From NCBI GenBank assembly GCA_034769895.1, contig CM068373.1:196706134-196770133 (forward strand): a stretch of 64,000 bases of DNA. The letters run 5' to 3'. How positions within the stretch are numbered: the first letter of the stretch is position 1; the number at the start of each line of letters is the position of its first letter. Shown in pieces: positions 20,835 to 31,390 of this stretch. The DNA is from Magicicada septendecula (lineage: Eukaryota; Arthropoda; Insecta; Hemiptera; Cicadidae). Made by a program: the position numbers and the translations under genes. Under the pieces are notes generated by a model. The model saw nothing but the letters and a program-made list of their open reading frames with translations, was not told the origin of the DNA and searched no databases.

Positions 20835-21606
20835 TTAAAAATAATTATTGATTTTCGGGTATTGAGTTCGGTTCGGTGTGTCGTTAGAACTGACACCCCT
20901 CATTATAACCATTGCATTGTCCGTCGTCTCCCGGACGTAGATTAGTCGACGGGTACAGTTATTTCCGTCGCACACCCTCATTGTGTTAACGTCCCGTTGT
21001 ATTGTTGCGACGTTTGTTTTTATCGTGGAAGTCACCTGTTTATGGGGTGAAAACTTTATTCTCCCTCTCTTTCTCTCGTAACGGTCGCATTCCATCGCAA
21101 CAGTTTGCTCGTGGCCCATATAAACAGTTGAACCTATTTTCGTGCGCCTTTTATGATAATATTCATTGTAGTTACTATAATTATAGTTATAATTATCGTT
21201 CACTTTATATTTATCGTACTTATACCTACCGTCATATTTACCACAATTTATTGTAGTGTTTCGTCTAGATAATTTACTACTTTTCTTGTTAGGCCTACAG
21301 TGATATTTGTCTCCGTAAGTGTGGTGTCTTAAGTGTTTCACATGTGTCATCTTGTGTGACTTACTATTGTGTGTGTCTCACACTTGGGATATCGCTATTA
21401 ATAAGGTACGTTTTATTAACCTTAATTTGCTTCTTTTCCTTAATGTTAATTACTTTATAATTATCGTTAGTAATTACACAGGTATTTTCAACTACTATGA
21501 ATTCTTCACATAATATTATCTTTTCACATATTAGCTCCGTTTGTTTATTAATTATGCCACAGACATTTTCTGCGATCGTGTCAATACGTAAATTTGTATT
21601 AACAAT
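20835..21606 (-). pseudogene. gag: gag-like protein, element B copy 2 (5'-truncated)
   Basis: The basic Asn/Tyr/His-rich C-terminal part matches copy 1 almost residue for residue from MTHVKHLRHHTYGDKYH to the stop at 20835. Upstream the helical region is recognisable to about 21606, where similarity to copy 1 stops abruptly. The N-terminal coiled coil, PBS and 5' LTR are lost, so copy 2 ends here. Confidence 0.7.
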
Positions 21607-21608
21607 TT

Positions 21609-21999
21609 ATGTAATTATCATACATTCCTGTAATTTGTTGCCTTATTGGTTTCAAAAGTGGGCAGATGCATCTTTTAATAGGAATTTTTAGATATTTTTC
21701 TTTACCTAGAAGCACTTTTGTTACCGGAAACAGTAAACTGTTAGAGTATAATATGGCACGGAATTTATTTAAAATTTAAAGTTTTAAGCTAAGTGAAACC
21801 ATACTCTAACTAATTTGTTTGCATTGTTTTCCACTCCTCCTGAGGAATAGTATGCCACAGTTTTTCCAATATTGTCTACAATTTTTCTTATTTAATTTTA
21901 TGTCCTTTCACTGCAGGGTCTACTTTCAATGCCAGTGTTTTCTTGAGCAACATTGTATTATCCAAATCTGACTCATTGGCATTAAAAATGTGTGTTAAC
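21609..21999. other. Unassigned flank of the B array
   Basis: AT-rich DNA without a supported ORF. The break near 21608 is not bordered by a recognisable TIR or LTR. Confidence 0.4.
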
Positions 22000-22175
22000 A
22001 AACATCACAAACTTTAGAACTCTGATGAAGCTCTAATGGAGCGAAAGCTAGTTTAGGCCATAAGGTAAAAATTTATCACTTTTATCAATAATAAATTATG
22101 ATCAGAGTTTGTAGTATTCTGTATAGTTAATTAATAACAACAGACACATCATGGACAACAAAATCCAGGAATTCA
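22000..22175 (+). repeat. Dispersed repeat with CTGATGA...GAAA hairpin motif
   Basis: It shares order and partial sequence with 44730-44895: CTCTGATGAAGCT, a short stem, an AGC-x-AAA box, a CTR-GTT-YAG hairpin, AGGTAAAAAT, and about 100 bases later CATGGACAWYAAAATCCA. Two copies in one window imply a repeat family, possibly the end of a Penelope-like or non-autonomous element. Confidence 0.5.
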
Positions 22176-22192
22176 TACATTATTCTTGGTAG

Positions 22193-22530
22193 CTACACAG
22201 ATTTCAATATCTTCAGTTTTCCTTTCTTTACACGATTTCTTATTTTCTGTTCTATTCTCCCATCCCTATCATAAATGACACCCAAGCATTCATATTTCTT
22301 GATCTGAACAAACTGTTTACTATCACATGTAATTCTCAGGGACTGTTCTCCCTCCCTTCCAACACACATAACTTTACTCTTCTTGATATTCAGTTCCTGA
22401 CCCTCTTTCCCAGTTCCTCTTTCCATTTTCCCACAGCTTCTTGAAGTATATCCCTCGAGTCTTGTACGAATGCTATATAATCTGCACATAGGACTACCTG
22501 GGCAAAAGTTGGTCTTAGCCTTGAATATCT
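22193..22530 (-). pseudogene. Non-LTR retrotransposon RT fragment
   Basis: A 98-codon frame contains the RT stretch after the catalytic box: LNIKKSKVMCVGREGE, then KKYECLGVIYDRDGRIEQ and IRNRVKKGK, which is the usual K-x-x-V...YLG...DGR-x-x-EI order of LINE RTs. Just upstream, in another frame, CADYIAFVQDS corresponds to the A-D-D catalytic region with the second Asp changed. Frameshifts, loss of both ends and the altered Asp show it is dead. Clade (RTE- or CR1-like) cannot be fixed. Confidence 0.75.
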
Positions 22531-23650
22531 TACTGTGGCTGGTAGTTCATCTCTTGAGCCAACAGTTTCCTATTCTTGAAATTCTTTACTTCTTCTGTTT
22601 CAACTGTTGTAATAAGTTTTTTTACATTGTCTGCCAATGAATCAGTTCCTGTTGTCCTCTTCCTCTTCACTCTAGAATAAATGGATGAAATATCTCATCT
22701 ATTATTGGAATTATATTTTTCTAGTTCAATAAATTCTTTTATTTGATTCTTTCCATTTCTATAGTTTTTCATAGTGTGAAATCTGTAGGATTTCATACAA
22801 ATATCACAAACAAAATAAAATGCAGTCACTTTACATAGTTTTATTTTTAATTAGAAAACCACAGTGGTTTAATTAAGGCAAAATGGCAGTCCAACCAACA
22901 ACTCAGGTAGTCACCACTATTGCCTTGAGGTGACAAGTCATGCCTGGTGAGAGTTGACATTGAGCAACAAAGCCGTGTGTCTGTGGATGAGTATTAGCTC
23001 TGGTCTATCCTCAGCAATGATTGTTTGAGACAGAATGGTCTAGATAGAAGAGTAAAGAATACTGAAAGAGGCAAGAAAGTTTCATATATTAGTATGACAT
23101 CAAGGTCTGTTTGATGGAAAGGGCAACCATTTCAGCATTGTAGGAGGAGATGAATTACATAGATGAACAACATTAGTGAATTCATTGGGTTTGGCCTAAA
23201 TTGTTGTTTCATTTAGTCATATATGAAAAAACAGTTTCTTTTTTTGTAATGTTTTGTTTTTAGTTTTATATTTTGGATCTCTTGTCTTCTTCATTTGTCT
23301 CCTTTTCACTGTATACATGACAAAATTTTCAAATTACTTCCCATTGGCAATTTTAGTATTACTGTTGTTATATGTAATATAAATGTAATAATATTTATAT
23401 GTAATTATAAATATTATAATTATAAATTATATGGATCCAGCATTAAACTGTAGGTTCCATATACTTGAGAGAATCCGTAACACATGCACCACAGGTATAT
23501 GCGGGGAAGGTACAAAGCAGTCAAAAGAGGAGGATTTTACAATATTACTGCCTTTATTGCTTTCATTGTTTGCATTTTTGATATGTTGAAAAGCTTTGTA
23601 TGCAATTTCTGTTTTATTTTATAATTTAAAATTTGTATCCTTTATATAAT
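22531..23650. other. No recognisable gene
   Basis: AT-rich, no ORF of note. A part of 22531-22680 may extend the RT fragment beyond recognition. Confidence 0.4.
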
Positions 23651-23886
23651 TATAAGGTCTGGCTGGAAAGAATCCAGTTGAGTATTACAGTTATATTACA
23701 ATATGGTTATGCAACTGTATTGTAACTTGGGAGCCAATCAGACAGGACCTTTTGACGTTTGTGTTAACATTTTTAATGTATTGGACTTTTCAGTTAGCTA
23801 TAAGCTGTGTTGTGTAAACATGTGTTGTCTGTGACTGTCATATCCATAAGTGTGAATGATCAGATCAGCGAATTTTGTATTAAATT

Positions 23887-24699
23887 CATTGGCAGCTCGT
23901 GACTTAAGAGGCTGGACGGCGCGGCCTTTAGGCTTTATAAAAATTTGAACTCAGCTCAAACATTGTGAGCTGCTGTAGATAGTTTGCGATTTTATTAGTA
24001 AACATAACTAGACACATTCTTAGTCCCTTCACTGTCTCTTTAGTGTCGAAAGTGTCCACAAAAATGTCTACACTGTTTCCAAAAAAAAAGTAATACACTA
24101 TATTTACACTAGGCCTATATTATTTTTATGATAGCTACATTCTAAACAGATCATTTATTTGTAGACAAAGTCCATTCGCCTTTCCTATAAATTCATGAAT
24201 TTTGTTAGCACTCTGTCATCAAAGTCCTTCATTTCTTTAACAAGTTCCTTGTTGATAAATAGGATCGCAAGAGCATTCAGTCTCTCGTTTTTCATTGTAT
24301 TTCTCAAGAAAGTTTTTAGTCTTTTCAGAGTCAAAAAGCAGCGCTCAGGTTTGGCAGTTATCAAAGGGGTAGTTATGATAATTTTTATAAGTTTCAATAC
24401 ATCTTTAAAAACTGACGTAAGATTGTTTTCTATCGTAAAGTTAAGAAATCTTATTGTGCCTTTAATATAATATAATTGTTACATTTCACTCCGAACTTTG
24501 TTTTCTTGTAAGAAAGAGTAATGCTGAATCACTTGCTTGAATTTTTCTTCCTGAAAGTTTGTAGAAAAAATTTTCTCGTCCGAAGTATTAAATAATAAAG
24601 TTATAATGACTTTCCACGAGCGGTGATAATGGATTCTTTAGTGATATGGTTTAAACTGGAGGGCGTACGCCTTAGTGCCCTAAGAACGAGCCGCCCTTG
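23887..24699 (-). mobile_element. hAT remnant nested in the mariner
   Basis: ATTAAATT occurs at 23879-23886 and again at 24700-24707, an exact 8-bp target duplication. The ends are inverted: CATTGGCAGCTCGT on the left against CAAGGGCGGCTCGT on the right. The length is 813 bp. The inside keeps only the C-terminal part of a hAT transposase on the minus strand. Eight-bp duplications are the hAT hallmark. Confidence 0.8.
24185..24480 (-). pseudogene. hAT transposase C-terminal dimerisation fragment
   Basis: The 70-codon frame contains ITTPLITAKPERCFLTLKRL followed by KTFLRNTMKNERLNALAIL, the hAT dimerisation signature (x-E-R-x-F-x-x-L-K-R-x-K-T-x-L-R-x-x-M, then RLN-LA). The type resembles ZMYM1-like hAT proteins. 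Upstream codons in the same frame (about 24400-24480) fit the same domain but lack a start. All catalytic residues lie further N-terminal and are missing. Confidence 0.8.
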
Positions 24700-25436
24700 A
24701 TTAAATTTGCATAAAACTTGAACATTTATTCTTGGAAATTATCACAAAAATTAAGAAGGCTTTCAGAGAGGACTCAACAAGTGATACACAGATAAAATTG
24801 TGGTACAAATGCTTTAAACTGTGGCTGGGAAACTGTTGAAAGTGATCCATGTTCTGGAATACCGTATTAAACAGAATGCCCAAAAAACGTTATGTGTGCA
24901 GGCTGCAATAAAAGAAAATTGACAGGTGACAATGTAAGAATTAGAAGAATATTTGGGTATTCTGCCGACTTAGGTTTTGCAGATTTTTACAGAAGATCTT
25001 GGAATGGAATATGTGGCAGCACAATTCGTTCCATGGCGCTGTTGCATGAGACAAAAGAATTTCGTGCTGAAGTTGCACAAGATTTACTCTGAGATTTCTT
25101 AAAAAAAATCAACTGGAGCTAAGTTATAAGTTTATGGCTATGATATGACCCCTAATCAAAAGCCCAGTATTCCTATTGTAGAAGAAAATTATGAATCTGA
25201 CAGTCACAGACAATATGTATTCACACAACAGTGTCTCACAGCTAAGTGAATCATACAATTTGTTCCACATGCATCAAAAGGCTCCATCTGATTGGCTATC
25301 AAGTTAAACTACAATTACACAACTGGTTCCCAAAATAGTTGGAATATTTTGGCCAGACCTTGTACGGTATGCTTATCAACATTTTATTTACTTTTATTAA
25401 CATTTTGTTTATTTTGAATACTACCACATATGTAAT

Positions 25437-26636
25437 CAGGGCCGGATTAAGGTATCTTTGCACCCTAGGTTAATTATATTTTGATGCCCCCCTCACCTCC
25501 CATACGCTACTCTTACGTTTATTTCTAAGAGGCTGACATGAAGCTTTAAACACCCTACAATATATTTCTTAGTTAGGAATATTTCAAATATCTTACTGTT
25601 TTTGGAAATAGTCTCAAGAATAGAAAACTGAAGCTATTTTTCTGAGATTGTTTTAGAGTTACACCTTCAACCATTTGTAGTTTGCATGGCTATTATAAGG
25701 AAAAAATTAACTAAGTAGTTACCGAATAATAACAGTTTTATTAAGGGTAGTTTTAACATAATTAACACAAAGAACACAATCAGTTAAATATCTTGTGGAT
25801 TTGTTAAGACTCCTGTAAAGTTCAAGCTAGATTCTTTTTTCTCACTTTAGATTGAGCAAACGTTTTAATCACCTCACTGAAATCAAGTCCTTGCAGAAAG
25901 TCACTTTCAATGAACAAGAGAGCTACACTGGTCAGTTTATCCTGGCGCAAATTTGAGCGTAAATAATTCTTCACTCTCTTCAAAGCTGAAAAAGATCTTA
26001 CGCCACAGCAGTTAGTGACGGACATAGTAAGGAAAATGCGCAAAGCTATCTCAACATTAGGAAACATTGATTCTAAGTTAAGTGTTTTCAAAAAACTCAA
26101 CAGTGGTTTTGCTTCAGATCGCTTTTTCAACTCCTTCTTGTTCTGGGTTGACAGGCCCATAGGCTTTTAAAAACTGAGCTAAATGCACACACTCATCAGG
26201 AAATGTCTGATCCAAGTCAACAGCATAATTTTCTAGAAAGTGATTAGATTTTTGTCTTATTATGTCATTATTTAGTTCAGAAAGTTGAGGTAATTTCCAT
26301 AAGAACCCAAACTTGTCATGTATATATCACTGTAAATTGATTTTCTTCTGTTCAAATTAAGCAGAAGCGAATATAAGGATTTGCCGCCGCCGATGACTCA
26401 TAACCAGAGAAATCAGTTTGGAAAGCACTTATATATTATTAATGTACAGTTTTACCATAATTTCTCGCAAACAGTCGCCTGTGTTCAAAATAAACTCACA
26501 TTTTTATCCTTGTACTATATTACCAATTTTACATTTAGCTGTAAAATTTTATTCTTTTTTAGCTAAAATTTTGCGCCCCCTTAAGTGCCACGTCCTAGGC
26601 TACAGCCTAGTCAGCCTAATGGTTAATCCACCCCTG
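25437..26636 (-). mobile_element. Short hAT element with perfect 8-bp TSD
   Basis: TATGTAAT flanks both ends exactly (25429-25436 and 26637-26644). The terminal inverted repeats are CAGGGCCGGATTAA and, inverted, CAGGGGTGGATTAA. The 1,200-bp body retains only the 3' part of a minus-strand transposase gene, so it is an internally deleted hAT. Confidence 0.88.
25822..26310 (-). pseudogene. hAT transposase C-terminal fragment
   Basis: The 112-codon frame contains FPNVEIALRIFLTMSVTNC, GVRSFSALKRVKNYLRSNLR and QDKLTSVALLFIES, the hAT dimerisation domain in full, ending at 25822. Codons upstream to about 26310 continue the similarity (QLSELNNDI, NYAVDLDQTFPDEC) through a frame break near 26160. The type is the ZMYM1-like hAT lineage. 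BED finger and catalytic Asp residues are absent, so it cannot encode active transposase. Confidence 0.82.
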
Positions 26637-26699
26637 TATGTAATAGTTATTTTTTACTTTAGTTATAAAAAATCTGTGACCAGTGAGAACATGACTATA

Positions 26700-26891
26700 A
26701 GTAATACTTTTGTATTTTAAATTTAAAATTTTTTATTTTTCTTATTATTTACTACATATATTTGTTTTCTTTTATTACTTTATATTACTTTATTCGTTTA
26801 TTTCATTTATATTTTTATTTATTTTTCCTGGTTTCTTAATGTTTTTCTTATTTTATTTTTTCATTGTTCTTTTCCCTTATATATATTATAA
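26700..26891 (+). repeat. Isolated unit of the ~155-bp AT-rich satellite
   Basis: It matches the units at 29866-31390, including TTATTTTTCCTGGTTTC (26818) and TTGTTCTTTTCCCTTATAT. It ends near 26891 at a sharp junction, after which the array is interrupted until about 29866. Open frames rich in F, I, L and Y here are composition artefacts. Confidence 0.75.
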
Positions 26892-29618
26892 CATTGCCAA
26901 ACCCTGATCACATTTGATATTAAAAAGTATGTAAAAAATGCCAAGAAACAATATATTTTGATAGATAAATGATAACGAGAATGAAAGTAGTAAATATAAT
27001 CAATAGTGAAGGAGGAAGAATACAACCAAAGGTGGTCACAAAACAAGAAAATACGAACTAGACTGACAGACAACTGACATTGACCCAACCCCAGAGATTG
27101 GCCAGATATTAACCAAAGTAAAGCGAGACAAGAAGACAGTGAAGAAAAAAGAAAAAAAAAAAATTACATGGCCATAACAATTAACTCACAAGATTGTTTT
27201 AAAAGAGCATAATTTTTTATTATTGTTAATAATTTATGTTTAAATTTTTATTAGTGGTAACTTGTAAATGACAGTATCTCAGCAATTGTTATACATAAAA
27301 AAACCATGTGTAGATATGATTGTATGTACATCCTTATCTATAGGTGATGTGTCAGCTGTTATGTTTAAAATTACACTCATACAGACAGGGAATAGAAATG
27401 TGTGCGTGATTCAATCAGAGAACAAATTGTATATCCTACTATATACTTTGGAACTTTTACGAAGATTATTTCAGCAGTATGTATATTATTTCAGCATTAT
27501 GTGTTTGAAAGTATAAGGTTTTGGAGAGTTTATTTATTCGCTAATATTATTGCTGTTGCTACAGATGTAGTAGGTTTCAATTAACACAATATATTTTAAC
27601 ATTATTAAACTGTTGTTATTATTACTAATTATGACATTTCAGACCAATTTTTATCACTTTAATGACAATATATACAAAGTTATGTTTTATTTGAAAGATG
27701 TATTTACAATACCATGTTGTTTGCATATTATAAAATGATATGTGACAGTCTGAAGTTAACAAAAGAGACATGAACTCATTAGATACAAAAACTTTGTAAT
27801 AATAGTGAGATCGTGAGAAATATAAGGGTAATTAGAGATAGGTAGGGAGTGACAAAGATGAACAGTGAAGTGATAAGTGTAATAAAATAAACAGCATATA
27901 ATCTTAAGAAAAAAGAGTTAAACAAGTGTGACAAACCCAAAACATAAGCACATGTTAAATGAGCAATTAAGTTAAGTATATTAGACTGAAAGACACAGAA
28001 TAATTGTGAATGTAAAAAACAGAAAAAATATTATCTCAGTATAAAAATCACCAGGGTGATTACTGTTATAAAAGAGATGGTGTAGGTATAACACTCACCA
28101 AATTTGTTCATTTGTTAATTTAAAGAAAGAAGTTATTGGCTTAATGTTTAAGGCAATAAATACCAAAAGAAATAGTTTTACAGTAATATGTTAGTATGTT
28201 TTAAGTAAGTAAGGAATTTATAAAGAAAATAATAGCAATACCTTTATAAGAAATAATAGGCAAATTATATTAATTATGTGTAACGAAAGGGAACATGGCA
28301 GAATTATATTAAAACTTAGAAATAAGTAAATTATGTATTAACATAGTATTATCAATTTTGGACTAAAACATTAATACATGACTTAGACCAATCTTGTAAG
28401 ATATCAAACTAATCTTTGAAAGAAAATAGAAACATCTACGTAAAGATTACAACCATTGAAATTATCCCCAAGTAAATATAGCCATTATAAAATATTTATT
28501 CAAATTAAACAAAAAATTCAAAGTTTGATAACAATGTGTTTATTTTGAGATCGACCAGGTAGAATAATTACGTTACCATGGAAACTGTGGAGTAACAAGC
28601 CAAAAATACCGTTAGATTTTTTTTACTGAATGCATGACGCTTTAATGGTATAGACGCTAATTTTCGAGTGACCAAAATTGTCAATTAAAACAGCAAATAT
28701 CAGAAAAAGTTACTACTAAGTGTATACCAAGACATAAGACAAGGACTGGAATCATATTATTGAAGTTGAGGCCAAATTAACGAAAAAAGAAAATAAATTA
28801 CTACCAATTAAACTGGAAAAGATGCCTGATGTCCTGAACCCAGCAAATTAAAGAAGATTATAGTATAACCCATGAATAACAGATCGTATGAATTCGCCAT
28901 AACTACGGAAGTGATAAGTACCTCTTAAATTACCCAAAATATATAAATAAACTCACGTTAATTATCTCACTAAAGGTCGAAATCTCACTGAACTGAAATT
29001 ATTTACTTTCAAAGATTAAAAAGAATACTAAGTCACTGACAATTTATAAACTAACCAATATAAACTGTTGTTAATGATCCATAACTTGTAAACACTTTTA
29101 CTACACTGCGCTAAACAAATTATACCTACACAATATGTTAGTTAAGTTTACTTGATGTAAGGGTGTGTATTTTTATTGTTTTTAAACATTTGTAATCCTT
29201 TGAACGTAACCTCAAGAACCTATGACAAACCAACATTAATAACTTGTATACAATTTTCAACAGACGCCATCATTAAACGTCTGGTGATCAATTCAAATAT
29301 CGATTGTCAAACCCTGTAATTGTCTCATATAAACAACCGGAGCATTTGTATTAGAATAATTTGTATTAAATGAATAACAATCACTAATAAAAAATGTGTA
29401 AGTATTGAGTGTAACCACGGTGTTATAATTTCATTAGGAGGTGCACAATATTTTATGTACATTTTAGCAGATGACTAACGATTTACACAGCCCACGCATC
29501 GAACTGCTGTGCGCTACAGTGGGCCTAGCTGGCGGAAATATTTGAATTATTCAAACCGCCTGAGCTGCGCTGGTCATACGCCTTTGAATTTTATTTTAAT
29601 TGTTTTAAGAAAACAATT

Positions 29619-29631
29619 TGGCGCCACCGGG
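29619..29631 (+). other. Primer-binding site of the LTR-like insertion
   Basis: TGGCGCCACCGGG follows CA-ATT, the usual spacing from an LTR end. No gag ORF follows; the element stops within 250 bp. Confidence 0.6.
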
Positions 29632-29824
29632 AATTTCATACCCCTAATGAACATCAGGTAAGAACATCAAGACCTGGTTATTCGTACGTTCGCAACGAAC
29701 GAAATCTACAGAAGTTGCACGCATTTGAACTACGGATCGAGAAGACACATACACCCATTACACACAAATTGTACATTATCCACATTTTGCAGAATAAAAC
29801 GGTAGCCGTACTCACGTATACTTT

Positions 29825-29826
<2 letters not shown>

Positions 29827-29855
<29 letters not shown>
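29827..29855. repeat. (TA)n microsatellite
   Basis: About 14 uninterrupted TA units right at the junction between the LTR-like insertion and the satellite. Confidence 0.9.
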
Positions 29856-29858
<3 letters not shown>

Positions 29859-29865
29859 ATACTTT

Positions 29866-31390
29866 TTATTCGATTTTTCTTTATTTTTTATTTTTTACTA
29901 TATACGTATTTTGTTTTATTTTTCGTGGTTTCTTAATGATTTCTTATTTTATTTTTCATTGTTCTTTTCCCATATGTTTACTTTTTTTTCTTAACAGTTT
30001 TTTTATTTGTTAATCCTTATTACATATTTTTATTTTCTTTTTATATTACTATATTCACTTATTTATTTTTCCTGGTTTCTCAATGTTTATCTTATTTTAT
30101 TTTTTCATTGTTCTTTTCCCTTATAAATATTTTATTTTTCTTAACATTTTTTCATTTGTTAATACTTTCTACATATTTTTACTTTCTTTTTATATTACTA
30201 TGTTCATTTATTTATTTTTCCTGGTTTTTTAATGTTTTTTAATTTTATTTTTATTGTTCTTTTCTCTTATGTATATTTTATTTTTCATATTCAATTTTTG
30301 TGTATTTTTTATTATTTATTACATATTTTCTTTTCTTTTTATATTTTATTTTACTTAAACAACTTTTCTTTATTTTTATTACTTTCTACATATTTTTATT
30401 TTATTTTTATATTACTCTATTCACTTACTTTATTTATATTTTTATTTATTTTTCCTGGTTTCTTATTGTTTTTCTTACTTTATTTTTCATTGTTCTTTTC
30501 CCTTATATGTATTTTAACATTTTTTCGATTATTCTTTATTTTTTATTGCTTAGTAGGCTACATATTTTGTTTTCTTATATATTAGTTTATATAATAATAT
30601 ATATTTTCCTGGATTCTTAATGATTTCATATTTTATTTTCTCATTGTTATTTTCTCTTTTATTTATTTTATTTTTCTTAAAATTGTTTATAATTTACTAC
30701 ATATTTTTGTTTTTTTTTTATATTACTTTATTTGTTTATTTCATTTATATTTTTATTTATTTTTTGTGGTTTCTAAATGTTTTTCTTATTTTATTGTTCT
30801 TTTTCCTTATGTTATTTTATTTTTCTTAAAAATTTTTTATTTGTTAATACTTATTACATATTTTAATTTTCTTTTTATATTACTCTATTCACTTATTTTA
30901 TTTATATTTTTATTTATTTTCCCTGGTTTCTCAATGTTTTTCTTATTTAATTTTTTCATTATTCTTTTCCCTTATAAATATTTTATTTTCTTTAAATTTT
31001 TTTATTTGTTAATACTTTCTACATATTTTTACTTTTTTTTATATTACTATATTAATTTATGTATTATATTTTTATTTATTTTTCCTGGTTTTTAATGTTT
31101 TTTATTTTATTTTTCATTGTTCTTTTCTCTTATATGTGTTTTATTTATCTCATAAAATTTTTCATTTTTTTATTTCTTAATACATATTTTTATTTTATTT
31201 TTAGATTACTTTATTCATTTATATTATGTATACTTTTATTTATTTTTCCTGGTCTCTTAATTTTTCTTATTTTATTTATTTTTTCCTTATATTTATTGTT
31301 TGAATTAGAAATTTTTCTTTTATTTATTTTTCATCTCTTGTTATTTTGCTTATTTTTGCGTTCTCTTTTTCTGTATCTTGTGTTTTATTA
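29866..31390 (+). repeat. ~155-bp AT-rich tandem satellite, about nine units
   Basis: TTATTTTTCCTGGTTTC-like boxes recur near 29917, 30062, 30212, 30449, 30608, 30757, 30919, 31076 and 31237, with spacing mostly 150-163 bp. Each is followed by TTTTCATTGTTCTTTTC. One strand is extremely T-rich. The many F/I/L/Y-rich open frames across it are artefacts of this composition. Confidence 0.82.

Larger units (their letters stand above)
23653..25362 (+). mobile_element. mariner-family remnant with a nested hAT
   Basis: The ends AAGGTCTGGC (23655) and GCCAGACCTT (to 25361) are inverted and bordered by TA on both sides. The inside translates in broken frames to mariner transposase pieces: NDQISEFCIKF before the nested hAT, then SDTQIKLWYKCFK, WETVESDPCSG, and a stretch matching VAAQFVPW and EVAQDLL. 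Without the nested element only about 890 bp remain, against roughly 1.3 kb for a full mariner, so the C-terminal catalytic region is largely gone. The small ORF at 24892-25092 mixes true and shifted frames. Confidence 0.7.
26892..29865 (+). mobile_element. LTR-like insertion (solo LTR plus leader) within the satellite
   Basis: Satellite sequence stops at 26891 and resumes near 29866. The inserted DNA has no ORF above about 80 codons but ends in LTR-element style: ...AAAACA at 29615, then ATT and a primer-binding site, then about 200 bp of leader. This fits a roughly 2.7-kb LTR plus the beginning of an internal region, truncated downstream. Its left end has no clear TG start and I see no target duplication. 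Confidence 0.45.

Noticed and set aside
22022..22060. Canonical hammerhead ribozyme call
   Set aside because: Core spacing deviates (extra A after CTGATGA) and no UH cleavage site follows the last stem; kept only as a finding.
24892..25092. 66-codon ORF as an independent gene
   Set aside because: It lies inside the decayed mariner and mixes true and shifted frames of its transposase.
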